DNA from: Microplitis mediator
Lineage: Eukaryota; Arthropoda; Insecta; Hymenoptera; Braconidae
Direction of reading: 5' to 3'
Length of the DNA: 64,000 nt
Assembly (NCBI RefSeq): GCF_029852145.1
Contig: NC_079969.1
Location: forward strand, 20,947,459 to 21,011,458
Position 1 is the first letter of the stretch; the number at the start of each line of letters is the position of its first letter. This document shows positions 10,901-21,945 of the stretch, in pieces. The translations under genes and the position numbers were made by a program. The notes under the pieces were generated by a model. The model made no database searches. It saw nothing but the letters and a program-made list of their open reading frames with translations, and was not told the origin of the DNA.

Positions 10901-12380
10901 AAAATAATTCATTTCCGATTGATGGAATAAATAATTGACTTAATACCGGGTCGAAATTATTCCTCAATAAATTATCTTTAGACTAGTAAACACTTTAACC
11001 TATTTTAGTGTAATCAAAAAAGTATAAAGATGATTTAACATGAGCGAATTAGACGAAAAAACAATTTCGATCGTAAGGCACAGAGCCCGTTAACGATTGA
11101 GGTGTGCAAAATCAAACGGACACAAGCACAACCATAAATATGTTGCACTTTTGCCCACCTCAAGCGCTGAGGGTGCTTAATGAACGGTTTTTTCCGACTG
11201 TTTTACTCATACAAAAACTTTTCTACATTTTTTTAATTAGACCAAATAGGTAAAATTGTATACTAGCATATAGAGAATTTATTAAGGAACAATTTGAACC
11301 TAATATTAAGTCGATTCGTTATTTTATTAAACTTAAATTAAATTATTTTAACTCAAAAAACCAGTGCTGTCAGTTGTTACCCATGGAACTTGAAATTTGT
11401 AAAACTCCGTAAACACGATAACTCTCGATAGATACAATCGGCCTAGATTTTTTTTTTATTATCTTTGTATTTTTTATCACAAGAACCCTTATGAAAATCA
11501 CTATCTAAATACTTTTAGTTTTATTGTATTTTTGCTGTTATTATTTTTTTCATTTTTTCTCTCCATTAACTACTGGCACTTAGATTGACATCTGAACAAA
11601 TAGGCAGGATAATTTATAAGTTGACTACAAATTCATAATAAAAAACAAATAATTTAATACTATAAAATAAAAATAAAATGAGCAGTTGAGGAGTATGCTT
11701 TTGGATTTTCCAATATTTTTTTTTTTTTTTAAATAAACAGTTTAGTCCTGCATAGTAAAAATTATATGTTTTGTCTATTGACAGCAGGTGAGCGGTCAAA
11801 ATATTCAAATAATCGAACACTTAACGACTGGACTACAAGTACTGGAGCACATATACCGCCATCATTAACCGTCACGGAAGTTCAAACAGCACTGACGGCA
11901 GACAACTTCACAGATATAAAACCTTCATTACAAACTTTAATGGCAATGCAACAACAGTACTCACCATTGCACATTCCCACATTTTCTGGGTCACTCAGTA
12001 TGGCATTACCAGGTTTTCCACTCCCAACAACAAGTTCATCAACACTAAAAGTACGCGGTGCATCCGATTGTCCAGGAATTTGTCCATTATGTGGCGCAAC
12101 ATTAAGACAGGCTAGAAATCTTCGTAGGCATTTATTATCATCATGCAAATATCGACTAAATAGTTTTCATACGTTGCAACAATCAACTGATCATGTTGTT
12201 GTAGATATTGAACCGAAAATAGAAATAGGTGCATTTAGTAATCAAAATCATGTAAATGATAGCGGAGAAAGCAATAGTTGTGAACAAATTGTTTGTCATC
12301 CAAGTCCTTTACCGTCACCTACACACAATTCAAATAATATGTCACCTCATCAAAATATATCTGAAACTATCGCCAGATGA
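7942..12380 (+). CDS. BTB/POZ protein with one C2HC zinc finger (tramtrack/broad/lola-type)
   Basis: Four coding exons, 7942-8130, 8210-8392, 9959-10208 and 11788-12380, give about 404 residues and a TGA stop; phases agree at every join. Residues about 5-115 form a BTB domain, with hallmarks LVDVTLAAGG, PAHKIVLSAASPFLLDLLK, HPVVLLAGV and LLEFVYKGEV. This dimerisation domain is typical of insect nuclear transcription factors. Next come a basic stretch NRRKKRRRKSSSSS (a likely nuclear signal) and an acidic Asp/His-rich segment. The last exon has CPLCGATLRQARNLRRHLLSSC split as Cys-x2-Cys-x12-His-x4-Cys, the C2HC finger form seen in lola-type factors, then a Ser/Pro/Asn-rich tail. The start is the first Met after the intron, two bases past the acceptor. 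Which orthologue it is cannot be settled; broad, lola, mod(mdg4) and tramtrack paralogues share the BTB. Other 3' exons might be used alternatively, as in those genes. Confidence 0.85.
8490..9135 (+). repeat. Family A copy in BTB intron 2
   Basis: It has all the A landmarks: CTGACTCTGCGGACCAGC, GAGCTC pairs, TTCGATTGCCACCAAGAAC, a CA/CG tract at about 8958-8988, TTCCTAGTACTTCAAAACGTC and the terminal GGCGGGAAGTTAA. It lies in the sense direction within the intron. Confidence 0.75.
9255..9467 (-). repeat. Decayed ORF fragment shared with 18164-18379
   Basis: The minus-strand frame contains NNLIDSLEILLDIKFNI and HRLLEIPYSNKSF. The plus-strand frame at 18164-18379 contains DNMIDSLEILSEFKFSI and NRLLEVPYSIYTKRSQ. 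The match at protein level suggests two relics of one repeat or mobile-element ORF. Each lies next to a family A segment. The parent protein is not recognised. Confidence 0.45.
9468..9958. other. Rest of BTB intron 2
   Basis: AT-rich intron sequence with no exon. It ends in a long polypyrimidine tract (about 9938-9954) and TTCTTAAG at the 9959 acceptor. Confidence 0.4.
10345..11714. mobile_element. Giant foldback (about 1.37 kb near-palindrome) in BTB intron 3
   Basis: The left end TGCTGGAAAATCCAAAAGTG is mirrored by CTTTTGGATTTTCCAATA at about 11698-11714. Further matched pairs run inward: GCCAGTAGTTGGTGGAG / TCTCCATTAACTACTGGC; AAGGGTTCTTG / CAAGAACCCTT; TCGAGAGTTATTGTGTT / AACACGATAACTCTCGA; ATTGACAGTACTG / CAGTGCTGTCAGTT; AACGATTGAGGTGTGCA / GCACTTTTGCCCACCTCAA. 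The arms thus extend close to the centre near 11100. There is no ORF of note. It fills most of the 1.58 kb intron. Confidence 0.75.
11785..11788 (+). promoter_or_regulatory. Tandem NAGNAG splice acceptor of the BTB last exon
   Basis: The acceptor reads ACAGCAG before GTGAGCGG. Either AG can be used; both keep frame and differ by one Ala (G-ERS versus A-G-ERS context). The distal AG was used for the exon coordinates given here. Confidence 0.5.
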
Positions 12381-13352
12381 GATACATAATTCAGAGTAAA
12401 TTTATTATTTAATAATAAATTCAAGAGATCAATTTTTAAAAATAATTCATTCTCAATGCAAAGATACAAAAAAAAAATAAATATATAAATAAAATATAAT
12501 ATTTATATATTTTGTTCTTCCGCTTTTTTTTTTGTTTAGTTATACGTACTTTTAGATTTGTAATTTTTTTACAATTTAAATTATAAAATATAGAATTGTA
12601 TATTAATTGATAGATATTAAAAAAAAAAAAAAAAATTCCATACATGATCAAAAAATTGATAAGTTAGTTCACCTGAATATTTACATAAGAATATGTATAA
12701 AAAAAATTAATTATATCTGTAGATATGCCTTTCAATAATTATTTTTGTTTGTCAATGTATTTTATAATACGTATTAAATTTTTTCTATACTATTACGTTT
12801 TTTTTTATTTTTTTTTTTACTGTTATTTAGTAGATATATATTAGTTGTGATTGGTTAATTTATGTGGATTAAATTTTTTTAGCTTTCTGTGAGTTCAGTT
12901 GCCAAAATAATGATTGAAAAGAAATAATTAAATTTTTTAAAGATTATATCACATGTATAACATTTTTATATGATTGATCGATTATAATATTATATTAATA
13001 TTATTTAAACATAAATAAACCATGTCATTGGATAAATTTATTTAATAATTATAAAATAATAATTATTGTTCATTTATTTTAATGCATTTGTAAATAAATA
13101 TCATATAACGATAAAAAAAATGTTAAATTTCATTGATAATTTAATTCTTTAACGAATAAGGGCGAAAGGGGTCTGAGATACCAAAAAAAAGAGCATATTT
13201 TTGTGATTTTTTTTTTTCAGGGCACCTTCTTTATTAAAATTTTACAAATTTGTAACATAATTAAGGATAATTCCAAGAATATTCTGCTAAGTTTTCATAA
13301 AAAACTATTGAAAAACGAGCCAGTGATAGTGGGGAGAACCGAGTCACCTCAA
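12381..13352. other. BTB 3' UTR and AT-rich flank
   Basis: Several AATAAA-type signals follow the stop (for example near 12413 and 12475). The remainder is AT-rich, with homopolymer tracts and no exon or structured repeat that I can define. Confidence 0.45.
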
Positions 13353-13677
13353 CAAAAAAAGTCTCCATGCCGTAGGCATGATAACTCATGACTACTTCAT
13401 CTGAAATCAAAAAACCAAAATGATTTCTTTGGTACATAAGTTTATCTTAGATTTGAATGAAGGATTTTTTTTTTTTCAATAAATACTTATTTTTTAATTA
13501 TACAAAAGAAGCAAGTTTTAGCAAAAATCAAAGTTTAATGATTGCACTTATACCAAAAATTCAAAAATAAATATTTTTTTTATTCTTTCGTTCAAATCCA
13601 TGATTAACTTTTTGGTTTTTTGATTTCAGGAGAGGCAGTCATGAGTTATCCTGCCTACGGCATGGAGACTTTTTTAA
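13353..13677. mobile_element. Foldback MITE, about 325 bp
   Basis: The left arm is AGTCTCCATGCCGTAGGCAT then GATAACTCATGACTAC; the right arm is GTCATGAGTTATC then TGCCTACGGCATGGAGACT. An inner pair, ATTTGAATGAAGGA / CGTTCAAATCCATG and AAAAACCAAAA / TTTTGGTTTTTTG, continues the symmetry. It abuts a family A copy. Confidence 0.7.
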
Positions 13678-14020
13678 CTTCCCGTTAAGAAAATTGAAAA
13701 TTTTCAAAAATTCCGGAAGTTATTGGTTTCGGTCCGATTTTAGAAAATTAAATTTCTATCAGATCTTTCAGAAGATTAGATTGACGTTTTGAGGTTCTAG
13801 GAAGCTATTCTGACTAATTTCAAGATGATGTTTGAGTGTGTGTATGTGTGTATGTACGTACGTATGTAAATATCTGTAACTTTTGATCGGATGTCAAGGT
13901 TACAACGGATTCGACTCAAGGAGCTCGAAAATAGCGGGAAGTTTTAGAACTGGCCCGCAGGGTCAACCGATAGACCGATTTTTTTTTTGAAAATTTTGAA
14001 TTTTGTTAGCGGGAAGTTAA
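13674..14020 (-). repeat. Short family A copy, reverse orientation
   Basis: The complement of the A landmarks appears: TTAACTTCCCG, GGTTTCGGTCCGATTTT, GACGTTTTGAGGTTCTAGGA, a TG-rich tract (about 13836-13858), GAGCTCGAAAATAGCGGGAA and GGCCCGCAGGGTCAACC. It has TTAACTTCCCG at one end and CGGGAAGTTAA at the other, so this copy shows both termini. Confidence 0.7.
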
Positions 14021-15004
14021 AAAAATGATAACCATTACCATCTTGCGATAGGGAGTTATTACCGTCTTGTATGTAATAATCATTATCATGCTCTTATGTT
14101 AATAATTCTTTTCTGGTATAGTCTCGGGGAAAAAATCATCAGACCTGATCATGCCTGAATATTTGCCAGCCATAAAGATGCGTGACCATGCTTGGTTATA
14201 AAAAAAACATAGTGTTAAATTATTTATAAACATCTGTACTTTCTGCGTTGCTACATTTTTACGTAAAAACACTAGAGTCGTCGAAACTTCTCCAAGTGCA
14301 AAAACTGCATGGACCCTAACAACTAATTGAAACCGTATTGGAACAATTTACTATTATATTCCATTGAATTTTCAGAGTAAAAATCAATTTAATAATTACC
14401 GTGTGCGTTATTATAGAAAAATATTAAAATATTTATAGCTCATAGCGTTTCTGTATTATACCATAATTGATGTGAGCAAAAAAAAAATTGTTTGATAATT
14501 TTAACGCTTATTTGATTTTAAAAATTTTGCAGATTGGTTTTATTACAAAAAATATTGTAAAGCAAAATAATTTAACGAACAGCTCTACGTCGTAATTAAT
14601 GATTCTACTGCGTAACTCTAATTAAAGATTCCGATAAAAACTGCTGAATTCCGATTGAATCCGATTGGTTCCGATTGAAATGCGATAGACTTTCAATCGG
14701 AATTCATTGGTTTCAATCGGAGTTTTTAATCAGGGAATGAAATATTAAATTGTCTTTGTTTCAAATACTAACCGATTTTTTATCTAAAAAAATATTAAAT
14801 CGATATCATTTAATTAATTTAAACTTTCGGCGTATTTGCCCACATTATTTCTTTGTCCCCATTGAGTATTTGAGCGTCTGACAACAACAAAGTATTTAAT
14901 TTGTCATTAAAGTTTTAACGAATCCAAGTTAATGATCTCAGATATCAAAATGAGTGAGTCAAATTATAAGAAATATTCCAGAATTAATAGCAACTTTATG
15001 AACA
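14021..15004. other. AT-rich intergenic DNA before the broken gene
   Basis: A short cluster of CCGATTGAAT/ATTCAATCGG-like repeats lies at 14650-14735 and may be a small foldback. The segment 14186-14340 resembles 17530-17670 (AGTGTTAAATTATTTATAAACATCTGTACTTTCTGC), giving a direct repeat that flanks the gene. No exon is seen. Confidence 0.45.
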
Positions 15005-15724
15005 ATGAATAATCTATATATTTTTTATCCAGCAGATAATTTAATTATTAAATTAATAATAACGCTGGTAACATTCTCGAGTTATTTCATTCGTCGGTTC
15101 TCACTGGGTAAAAATTTTTAAAATTAATTTATTATTTTTATCAATTGATTATTTAATAAAATGGTAATTTAAAAATATATAGATTGATAAACGTTCAATG
15201 TCAACTGAAGGCGTCATAATTGGACCAGATACTCCAGTATACTATTTAGATTATCCAAGTTATGATTATTTACTAGCTTACACTTATGTAAAGGTAAGTC
15301 TAAATAAATAATTATCATTATTATAAGCTACTATTAATAATTAATTGTATTAGAAATTTGAAGCATCTCCTTCTTATAACTACTATTGTAATTCGGAAAT
15401 CAAATTCAACGGTAAGTAAATTTATAAATAAAACAACATAAAATAAACGAATTAATTTTGTTCTGCCAGACACATTTTTTCCGAAGGTGTTAGTAGTCCT
15501 TGATTGGTATGATGGATAAAAAACGCAAGAGCAAGATATTCTTAATGAAGTAGTGACGGAATGGAATGAAGTAGATAAATTTTTTGAACCACTTGATAAT
15601 CCCAAAATAAAATTTTTTTTATCATCATCGTTTATTAAATTATGGTCATAATTATTTATTGTAGAAATCAGATATTTGGTACAATACGATATTCCGTCGG
15701 AACGATACACCTAGCATTTTTATA

Positions 15725-16745
15725 CACTGTAAAAAATCACCGGGGTAAGTCCAAGCGGTGTAGGTGTTAAAATTATCGGTGTTAAATTTACCCCCGAAAG
15801 CGGCGTGAAAATAACGCCGCCACCGGTGTAAATATTCTGTACCGGTGTTAAAATAACGCTGCCATCGGTGTAAATATTCTAGACCGGTGTTAAAATAACG
15901 CCGCCGCCGGTTTAGATATTCTTTACCGGTGTTAAAATATTTTATTTTGTCAATATTTTTACTTACTCGATCACTATACACTGTAAAAAGAGCGGTGTTA
16001 AAAATGGACTCATTTTAACTCCGCCCGGTGTTAAAATAAAATTACACCGGTGTAGAAAGAGTAATTCACCGGTGTTAAAAATTCCGGTGTTAAATCAGGG
16101 TAACCGGTGTAAAAGCGGAGTAATATCGGTGTAAAAGCGGAGAAATACCGGTGTAAAAGCTGGGTAAACTGCGTCCGCTTCGAGTATTAACTTTAAAGAT
16201 TATAAAACACAAAAAATGACAGTACTCTATGAAAATTAATAAAAAATATCATTTATTAACAAGTATAGTGATCGAGTAAGTAAAAATATTCACAAAGTAA
16301 AATATTTTAACATCGGTAAAGAATATTTACACCGGCAGCGGTGTTATTTTAACACCGGAGAATATTTTTTAACACCGGTACAGAATATTTACAACGGCGG
16401 CGGCGTTATTTTCACACCGCTTTCGGGGGTAAATTTACCACCGATAATTTTAACACCTACACCGCTTGGACTTACCCCGGTGATTTTTTACAGTGTACTT
16501 GTTAATAAATGATATTTTTTATTAATTTTCATAAAGAACTGACATTTTTTGTGTTTTACAATCTTTAAAGTTAATACCCTAAGCGGACGCAATTTACTCC
16601 GCTTTTACACCGGTTTTACTTCGCTTTTACACCGTTTACCCTGCTTTAACACCGGTGTATTACTCCTCCTACACCAGTGTAATTTCATTTTTACACCGGG
16701 CGGAGTTAAAACGAGTCCATTTTTAACACCGCTCTTTTTACAGTG
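15725..16745. mobile_element. Family B MITE inserted in an exon, carrying a nested inverted copy
   Basis: The outer element starts CACTGTAAAAAATCACCGGG at 15725 and ends GCTCTTTTTACAGTG at 16745, with TA on both sides (15723-15724 and 16746-16747). Its body is interrupted at 15978 by a second, oppositely oriented element. Compared with the intact copy at 5376-5996, the outer copy is otherwise colinear. Removing 15725-16747 leaves an open exon. Confidence 0.85.
15979..16495. mobile_element. Inner family B MITE, nested and inverted
   Basis: It begins CACTGTAAAAAGAGCGG and ends GGTGATTTTTTACAGTG, so it runs opposite to its host element. TA flanks it at 15977-15978 and 16496-16497. The uninterrupted site is visible in the 5376 copy as CACTGTACTTG, which has a single TA. 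Confidence 0.85.
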
Positions 16746-17445
16746 TAGAATTGAAACCTTATCAACGTGGTTCTTATTATCCATCTTTTATGGCCGAGTG
16801 GTTCAGAGATAATGCCGATCAGTTTGAAAGTTTAGAGTATGATTTTTATATATTCAAAACGCAGTAAGTATAATAATAATTATTGTTCTCCGAAGTATGG
16901 CGCTTTGTCCCTAAAGTTATAATTTCTTATTTTACACAATGACGCCAGATTTTTGCTGTGAGATGGGACTTAAACTATATTTATACTACTTTCATGACAA
17001 ATACTAGGTTTACTTGTGATACTAAAAATGGTCCCAATTATCGTTCATCAGGAGGATTCTTGAGCAGAAGTAAATGTTTTAGTATTAATGCTGCCAAAAC
17101 TGTCGCTCTTATGTAAGAATTCTGTGTGAAGTAAATAATTTATGTATTTGATAATTTTATTTAGGGGTGATTATATTTTTTTGTAGGTTTAGAATTTATC
17201 TAAAGCTTGATGACGGATGTGTTCGTAAGATAATCTACTGTAGTGAAGATGGTAGTGATTTTACTTGGTCCGAATGTTCTAAAAGAGCCTTTAGAATGAT
17301 GGCTAAGTGAGTAGATCCTTTTTTGTTTTTCGATTAAATTTTGGGTGTTGAAATTTATTTTATGAGCTATTTTTATTGCAGCAACACCGAGTACACTTGT
17401 TTGCATCAAATCCCTTATGATCAAGATGAAGTCGATTACTCATGA

Positions 17446-18163
17446 TTTAATTCAAACTTTCAAATAAAATTTTATACTTTGAGTGAAATTGTACAAATAT
17501 TAATGAATAATCATTTCCAAATAAATAGTACAAAAAAAAAGTGCTAAATTATTTATAACCATCTATACTTTCTGCACTGTTGCATTTTCACGTAGAGACA
17601 CAAGAAAATCGTCGAAACATCTCCGAGTGTAGAAACTGCACTGACCCTAACGCATAATTACAACCGACTCGACACGTACCCCGGATGAAATTTATTTTAA
17701 TTTAATTTTATATGAATTACTCATTTTCAAAATGGATTATTAAAAAAGGGAAAATCATTTAAACTCCTATAAATAATAAGATACATAATGAATATAATCA
17801 CTTTCCACTTGCATTGACCCGTGGCTAATAAATAAATTTTGACGTTTAATGTGGCAATCAACGCGTTTTATTGAGTTCTAAAGCTGATTAAAATTTTAAA
17901 TTAGTCAGTTCAGCCGTTTCAAAGATAATTGGAAAAAACCGTTTTTCAGTTGAGGTGGCATTTTTTCAAGTCCTAGAGCTGATTAGATTTTGGAATGAAT
18001 CGATAAAGTCGTTTCTGAGACGTTTTAAAAAAACTAAAAAAAAATTTTTTTTTTTTCGTATTTTCAGAAAAGTTGACGGCCAACAAGTTTTTTTCGATTG
18101 CCACAAGAACCGTTCTGATCGGTTAATGATTTAAAAAGTTATAGCAAGTTTACACACTGATAT
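17446..18163. other. 3' flank with partial family A copy
   Basis: A poly(A) signal lies at 17463. A direct repeat of the upstream flank is at 17530-17670. From about 17880 to 18165 the sequence matches the middle of family A (compare 3480-3780: CTAGAGCTGATTAGATTTTG, TCGTTTCTGAGA, GCCAACAAG). It ends in a tight hairpin, AGCAAGTTTACACAC / GTGTGTAAACTTGCT, at 18142-18180. Confidence 0.5.
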
Positions 18164-18379
18164 GTGTGTAAACTTGCTATAGAAAACCAGCTTGGGGATA
18201 ATGAAATTATCCGAAAGACGCATAATAACAGACTTCTTAATTTCAAGGCAGTAGACAATATGATTGATTCTCTAGAAATATTGTCAGAATTCAAGTTCAG
18301 CATCCCGAATAAAAATCTAAGCGAAAATAGGCTCTTGGAAGTTCCATACTCCATTTATACAAAACGGTCCCAAGAATAG
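18164..18379 (+). repeat. Decayed ORF fragment, partner of 9255-9467
   Basis: The 71-residue frame shares MIDSLEIL, KFSI and RLLEVPYS with the opposite-strand frame at 9255-9467. The parent element is not identified. The first residues come from the family A hairpin. Confidence 0.45.
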
Positions 18380-18553
18380 ACAATACTCAGGAAAGTTTTT
18401 GAAAATTCTTCCAGTGCAATTTTTAAAATTTTTACCCGTTAGTATTTACTTTGTTTATTTAAAAGAAATAAATTTTTTTAATGACTGCTATTGGCAGCTT
18501 CAAATTTTTTTCTATACTTACTTCATAATTTTTTCCGGTACAAAAAATTGATT

Positions 18554-18571
18554 GGGGGGGGGGGGGGGGGG
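18554..18571 (+). repeat. Poly-G run
   Basis: Eighteen consecutive G residues stand in AT-rich DNA. It could form a G-quadruplex or be a sequencing artefact. Confidence 0.8.
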
Positions 18572-20097
18572 AGTTTTTTCGGACTCAGTAGTTGCTGATT
18601 GAGAAGAAGAGTCTTACAACGGACAGGCTTATGACGGGTAGTCGACTGTAATATTAAAAAAAAAAAGTAATAATTTAATTATAATATTTTATATTTATTA
18701 TTATAATATGAAATATTCTCGCACAATTAAATGATTAAACTGACATTTTAATATCTAATATTTAAATGATATTTTTAAAATGTATATTATTTTCTACAAC
18801 TCTTGTTTATTTTTATTTATAGTTCGTAATTACTTTATTCGCTTAATTTTTTTTGTTTAAATATAAGACAGGTCTACATTAATAATGAAAGACAAACGCA
18901 GTAAGATAATAGTTAACTTATAATAATAATAATATAATAGTAATTATAATAAAAACAAACAAACAAATGATACAAAAAGATGATGATGCTTTTTAGTATC
19001 ATACTATTATTACACACTATAGTCACTTTTTTTTTCTTTTTTTCTTTTAATAATAAACATTACAATTATATCAATTCTTCATTATTATATTACATTAAAG
19101 TCAGGCGGAAATTGACGACGAATTCTCTCGTAACTATACACAGATATCGGGTCAAGCTACTTTTTTTTTGTAAAAAAAAAAAGCTTTTAAAAAAAATCTA
19201 TTACATTTATAAATCACAAATTTATTTTATTTTAGTTTAATTTTTTTTTTTTTCATCATTCGTTTCACGGCGTGTGAATCATTCGTTCATTTTATTATAT
19301 TTTTTTTTAACTAAATCACGACCATGTTACGGGAGAGATTTATCCTTTCACAACGTTTTTAAAATTTTTAAACTTGATTTATTTACAGGCCGTCTGGCAG
19401 CCGTAAAAAGAGACACACAGTATTAATTGTAGTACCGCCCGAAGTTTTAGAGGCCGGTTTGTTACATAATTTTTTTTTTTTAATCTATTAATTGTTTATT
19501 TTACTTTATTTTAAATTAATGAAAGTTTATTTCGTTAATGGTCATGACATTAAACAAAACTCTCCCTCAGACAATAGGCAGCATTTTTTAATAATTATTT
19601 ATATTTATTAAATTACTAAAATATTTATTATAATTAATAATTATAAATTTAAAATTGATTGTCCTAACGAATTCTAACGCCGACTATTTTTTTTTATTTC
19701 TTCATTATCGATTTTTTTTATTTAGTTAAAAATCTTACAAATTTTTTGATAAAATTTTCTTTTTTAATAACAAAAATAAAAAAAAAAAGGGAGAGTTTAT
19801 TAATCTAAAATTAATTTTCTAACTTCACTTACATACGTAAATTATTAATGCATATACTCTCAGTTTATTTATAATTCAGTATTATATTAATTTAGCTCAG
19901 TACATAAATGGTTTAAAGTCAATTGTTATCAATATACGAGTATATAAAGCACATTAGGTAGATAGGCGTCTAATACATTATCATTATCATCATCATCCAA
20001 AAGGACTAGCCGCGATCTTGTCCTTTTGTTCGTGACTAGTCTTCAAGGTTTTTATACCTCAGCTGTTAAAGAAAAAAAAAAAAAATTCTTGTCTTCT

Positions 20098-20524
20098 CCC
20101 GTGTAAAAAATAAATCATTCCAAAAAATTCTAGATGTTGAACTTCTAAACTTGAGACAGATCAGAACTTCGAGTCAAATTTTTTTTTAAGTTTTTGTAAT
20201 TTTGACAGTAACAAAAAAAAGTTTACCTAAGATTTTATCAGCAAATTCTGAGTCAAAAAAGAACATTTTTACTACATTTTACCCTCGTTCTGAGAAAGTT
20301 TCCATTGAAAACCAATGGCTCCATGAGAATCAAAAAACGTTTATAAAAAGTTCAAAGTTTTCAAAATTTATTCATATAAAATCATAGATACATTTTTGTT
20401 TTACTATATGAATTCCAAAAGTTCAAAAAAAGTTCCGCTCAAAATTCTAATCTGTTCAAGTCTAGAAGTTCTACGTCGAACTTTTTTGGAATCTTTTCGT
20501 AACGCATTTTTTTTTTTACGCGGG
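20098..20524. mobile_element. Family D foldback, intact-looking
   Basis: The ends are CCCGTGTAAAAAATAAATCA and GTAACGCATTTTTTTTTTTA followed by CGCGGG. Inner pairs are TTGAACTTCTAAACTTGAGA / CAAGTCTAGAAGTTCTACG and AGATCAGAACTTCGAG / TCAAAATTCTAATCTG. It matches the D element at 914-1519 minus its insertion. Confidence 0.7.
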
Positions 20525-21140
20525 CTGTTTCTTAATTTATTTTAAACTTTCTTCCATTTATTTAATTATTTATTATCCATAAATCCGTAGATGTATTGCA
20601 CACATTACAGAGATTTATTTTTAAAAAATTCACACAATTATTTTAATATCATTCTTTCGTTAAGTTTTAATTAGAATAGGCGTACGTAAAGGTTGGATTG
20701 GTATTGAGTAATGATAGTAAGTATGTTAAAGAAGATACCACTAATTTATCATTTTTTTTTTTATACACATACTTTGTTCCCGCTGTATATAATTGAACAC
20801 CTAAGCACGTGACTGTACATATACGAGAGTATCGTCTCCTTTATTTAGGATTCCGCTTATTGATTTAATTCCTTATTATTAAAAAAAAAAGTTTTTTTTT
20901 ATTTTTATTCATTTTTTGTTTTAAATCTACATTTATAATAATTGCCTAATTCATTGTTTATTTTTTCATTCCGTATTTTTTTTTGTCAATCTGCATATTG
21001 AAGTCATTACATTTTTTGATATTTTATACACAACTTTTTTTATTTTTTTAATATTTCGTTTTTTAGAAACACGTCTCTTAAAATTTTAATGCTTATCAAT
21101 AAAATACAAGTTTACTATAGATATAGTAATGATAATTAAT

Positions 21141-21145
<5 letters not shown>

Positions 21146-21194
<49 letters not shown>
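21146..21194 (+). repeat. (AAT)n microsatellite
   Basis: Sixteen or so uninterrupted TAA/AAT units. Confidence 0.9.
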
Positions 21195-21198
<4 letters not shown>

Positions 21199-21945
21199 CT
21201 AGAACGAGATGATTCCATAGGGAAAAAAAGACATAATTATTTATTTATATTTTTGTTGTTGTTTCGTATTATTAATTTAGCTCGATGTCAATCAATCGCT
21301 CGACACATGTCAGCAACATTAATTATTATTTGAAAATTAAATTTAAACTATAATATTTATTTTATTATTTCAGTCATTACAAATAGATCAGTCACTCGAT
21401 CTACAATTTATAAAATTCACTTGTCTCGTCGTCACAATTGACATTTTTATTTTTAAATCGTCATTTAATTATTTATTTAAATGTCATTTTTTTTATCTTA
21501 CGGATATTAAGTTACAGGATTTTACTTGACAAAAAAAAAACATTTTTTTTTTTTAAGTAACAAATTAACACAGAAATAATAAATATTTTTTTTGTTGAGC
21601 TGCTGTAGACTTTTTTTAAATTTCATTCATACTTTTTTTTTTAAAAAAGTATTCAATTATTTTAAAAATATGACATGAATTAAGCGAATACGAAAAGAAA
21701 TATATAAATTTTCAGACAACAGTATTTCAGTCTTCACACCTTTTTTTTCTAGACTCTACATTCTGAATGGACGACATTATTTTTAAAAAATAATAATTAA
21801 TTACAAGGACATTAATTATGACAATGACAATAAAAAAAAGTTGTAACCGAATCATAAACGAGACATAATTTAAACAAGTAAACATTAAACACAAGTAGCA
21901 TGCTAATAATTTACAATTATTTTTTATCCGGACGTAATACTTATG

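Larger units (their letters stand above)
15005..17445 (+). pseudogene. Multi-exon gene of unknown family, broken by a stop and a nested MITE
   Basis: Exons with consensus borders and matching phases: 15183-15293, 15354-15411, 15470-15570, 15665-15724 plus 16748-16863 (one exon split by a MITE), 16963-17112, 17187-17306 and 17382-17445 (TGA). A possible first exon, 15005-15067, adds a hydrophobic N-terminus; otherwise the start is ATG at 15198. An AATAAA follows at 17463. The product, about 260-280 residues, is rich in Tyr, Asp and Phe and has about seven Cys (CNSE, CDTK, KCF, GCV, YCS, ECS, TCL), which hints at a secreted, disulfide-bonded protein. I recognise no domain. Two lesions are present: an in-frame TAA at 15517-15519, and MITEs at 15725-16745 inside an exon. 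Otherwise the frame stays open through all exons, so inactivation may be recent or confined to this allele. The donor after 15570 (GTAGAT) is weaker than the others. Confidence 0.65.
18572..21945. other. AT-rich DNA; possible distal 3' UTR of the kinase gene
   Basis: No convincing exon on either strand. Short islands of more complex sequence (19090-19165, 19255-19345, 19385-19465, 19975-20060) stand out from homopolymer-rich DNA and would fit conserved pieces of a long 3' UTR read from the minus strand, but this is inference. A family D element lies at 20098-20524 and an (AAT)n tract at 21146-21194. Confidence 0.35.

Noticed and set aside
11882..12148. Minus-strand 88-residue ORF
   Set aside because: Antisense shadow of the BTB gene's zinc-finger exon.
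19385..19465. Short open stretch with SGSRKKRHTVLIVVPPEV after a CAG
   Set aside because: It looks protein-like, but no exon partner in phase was found and it lies where the kinase 3' UTR would be on the opposite strand.
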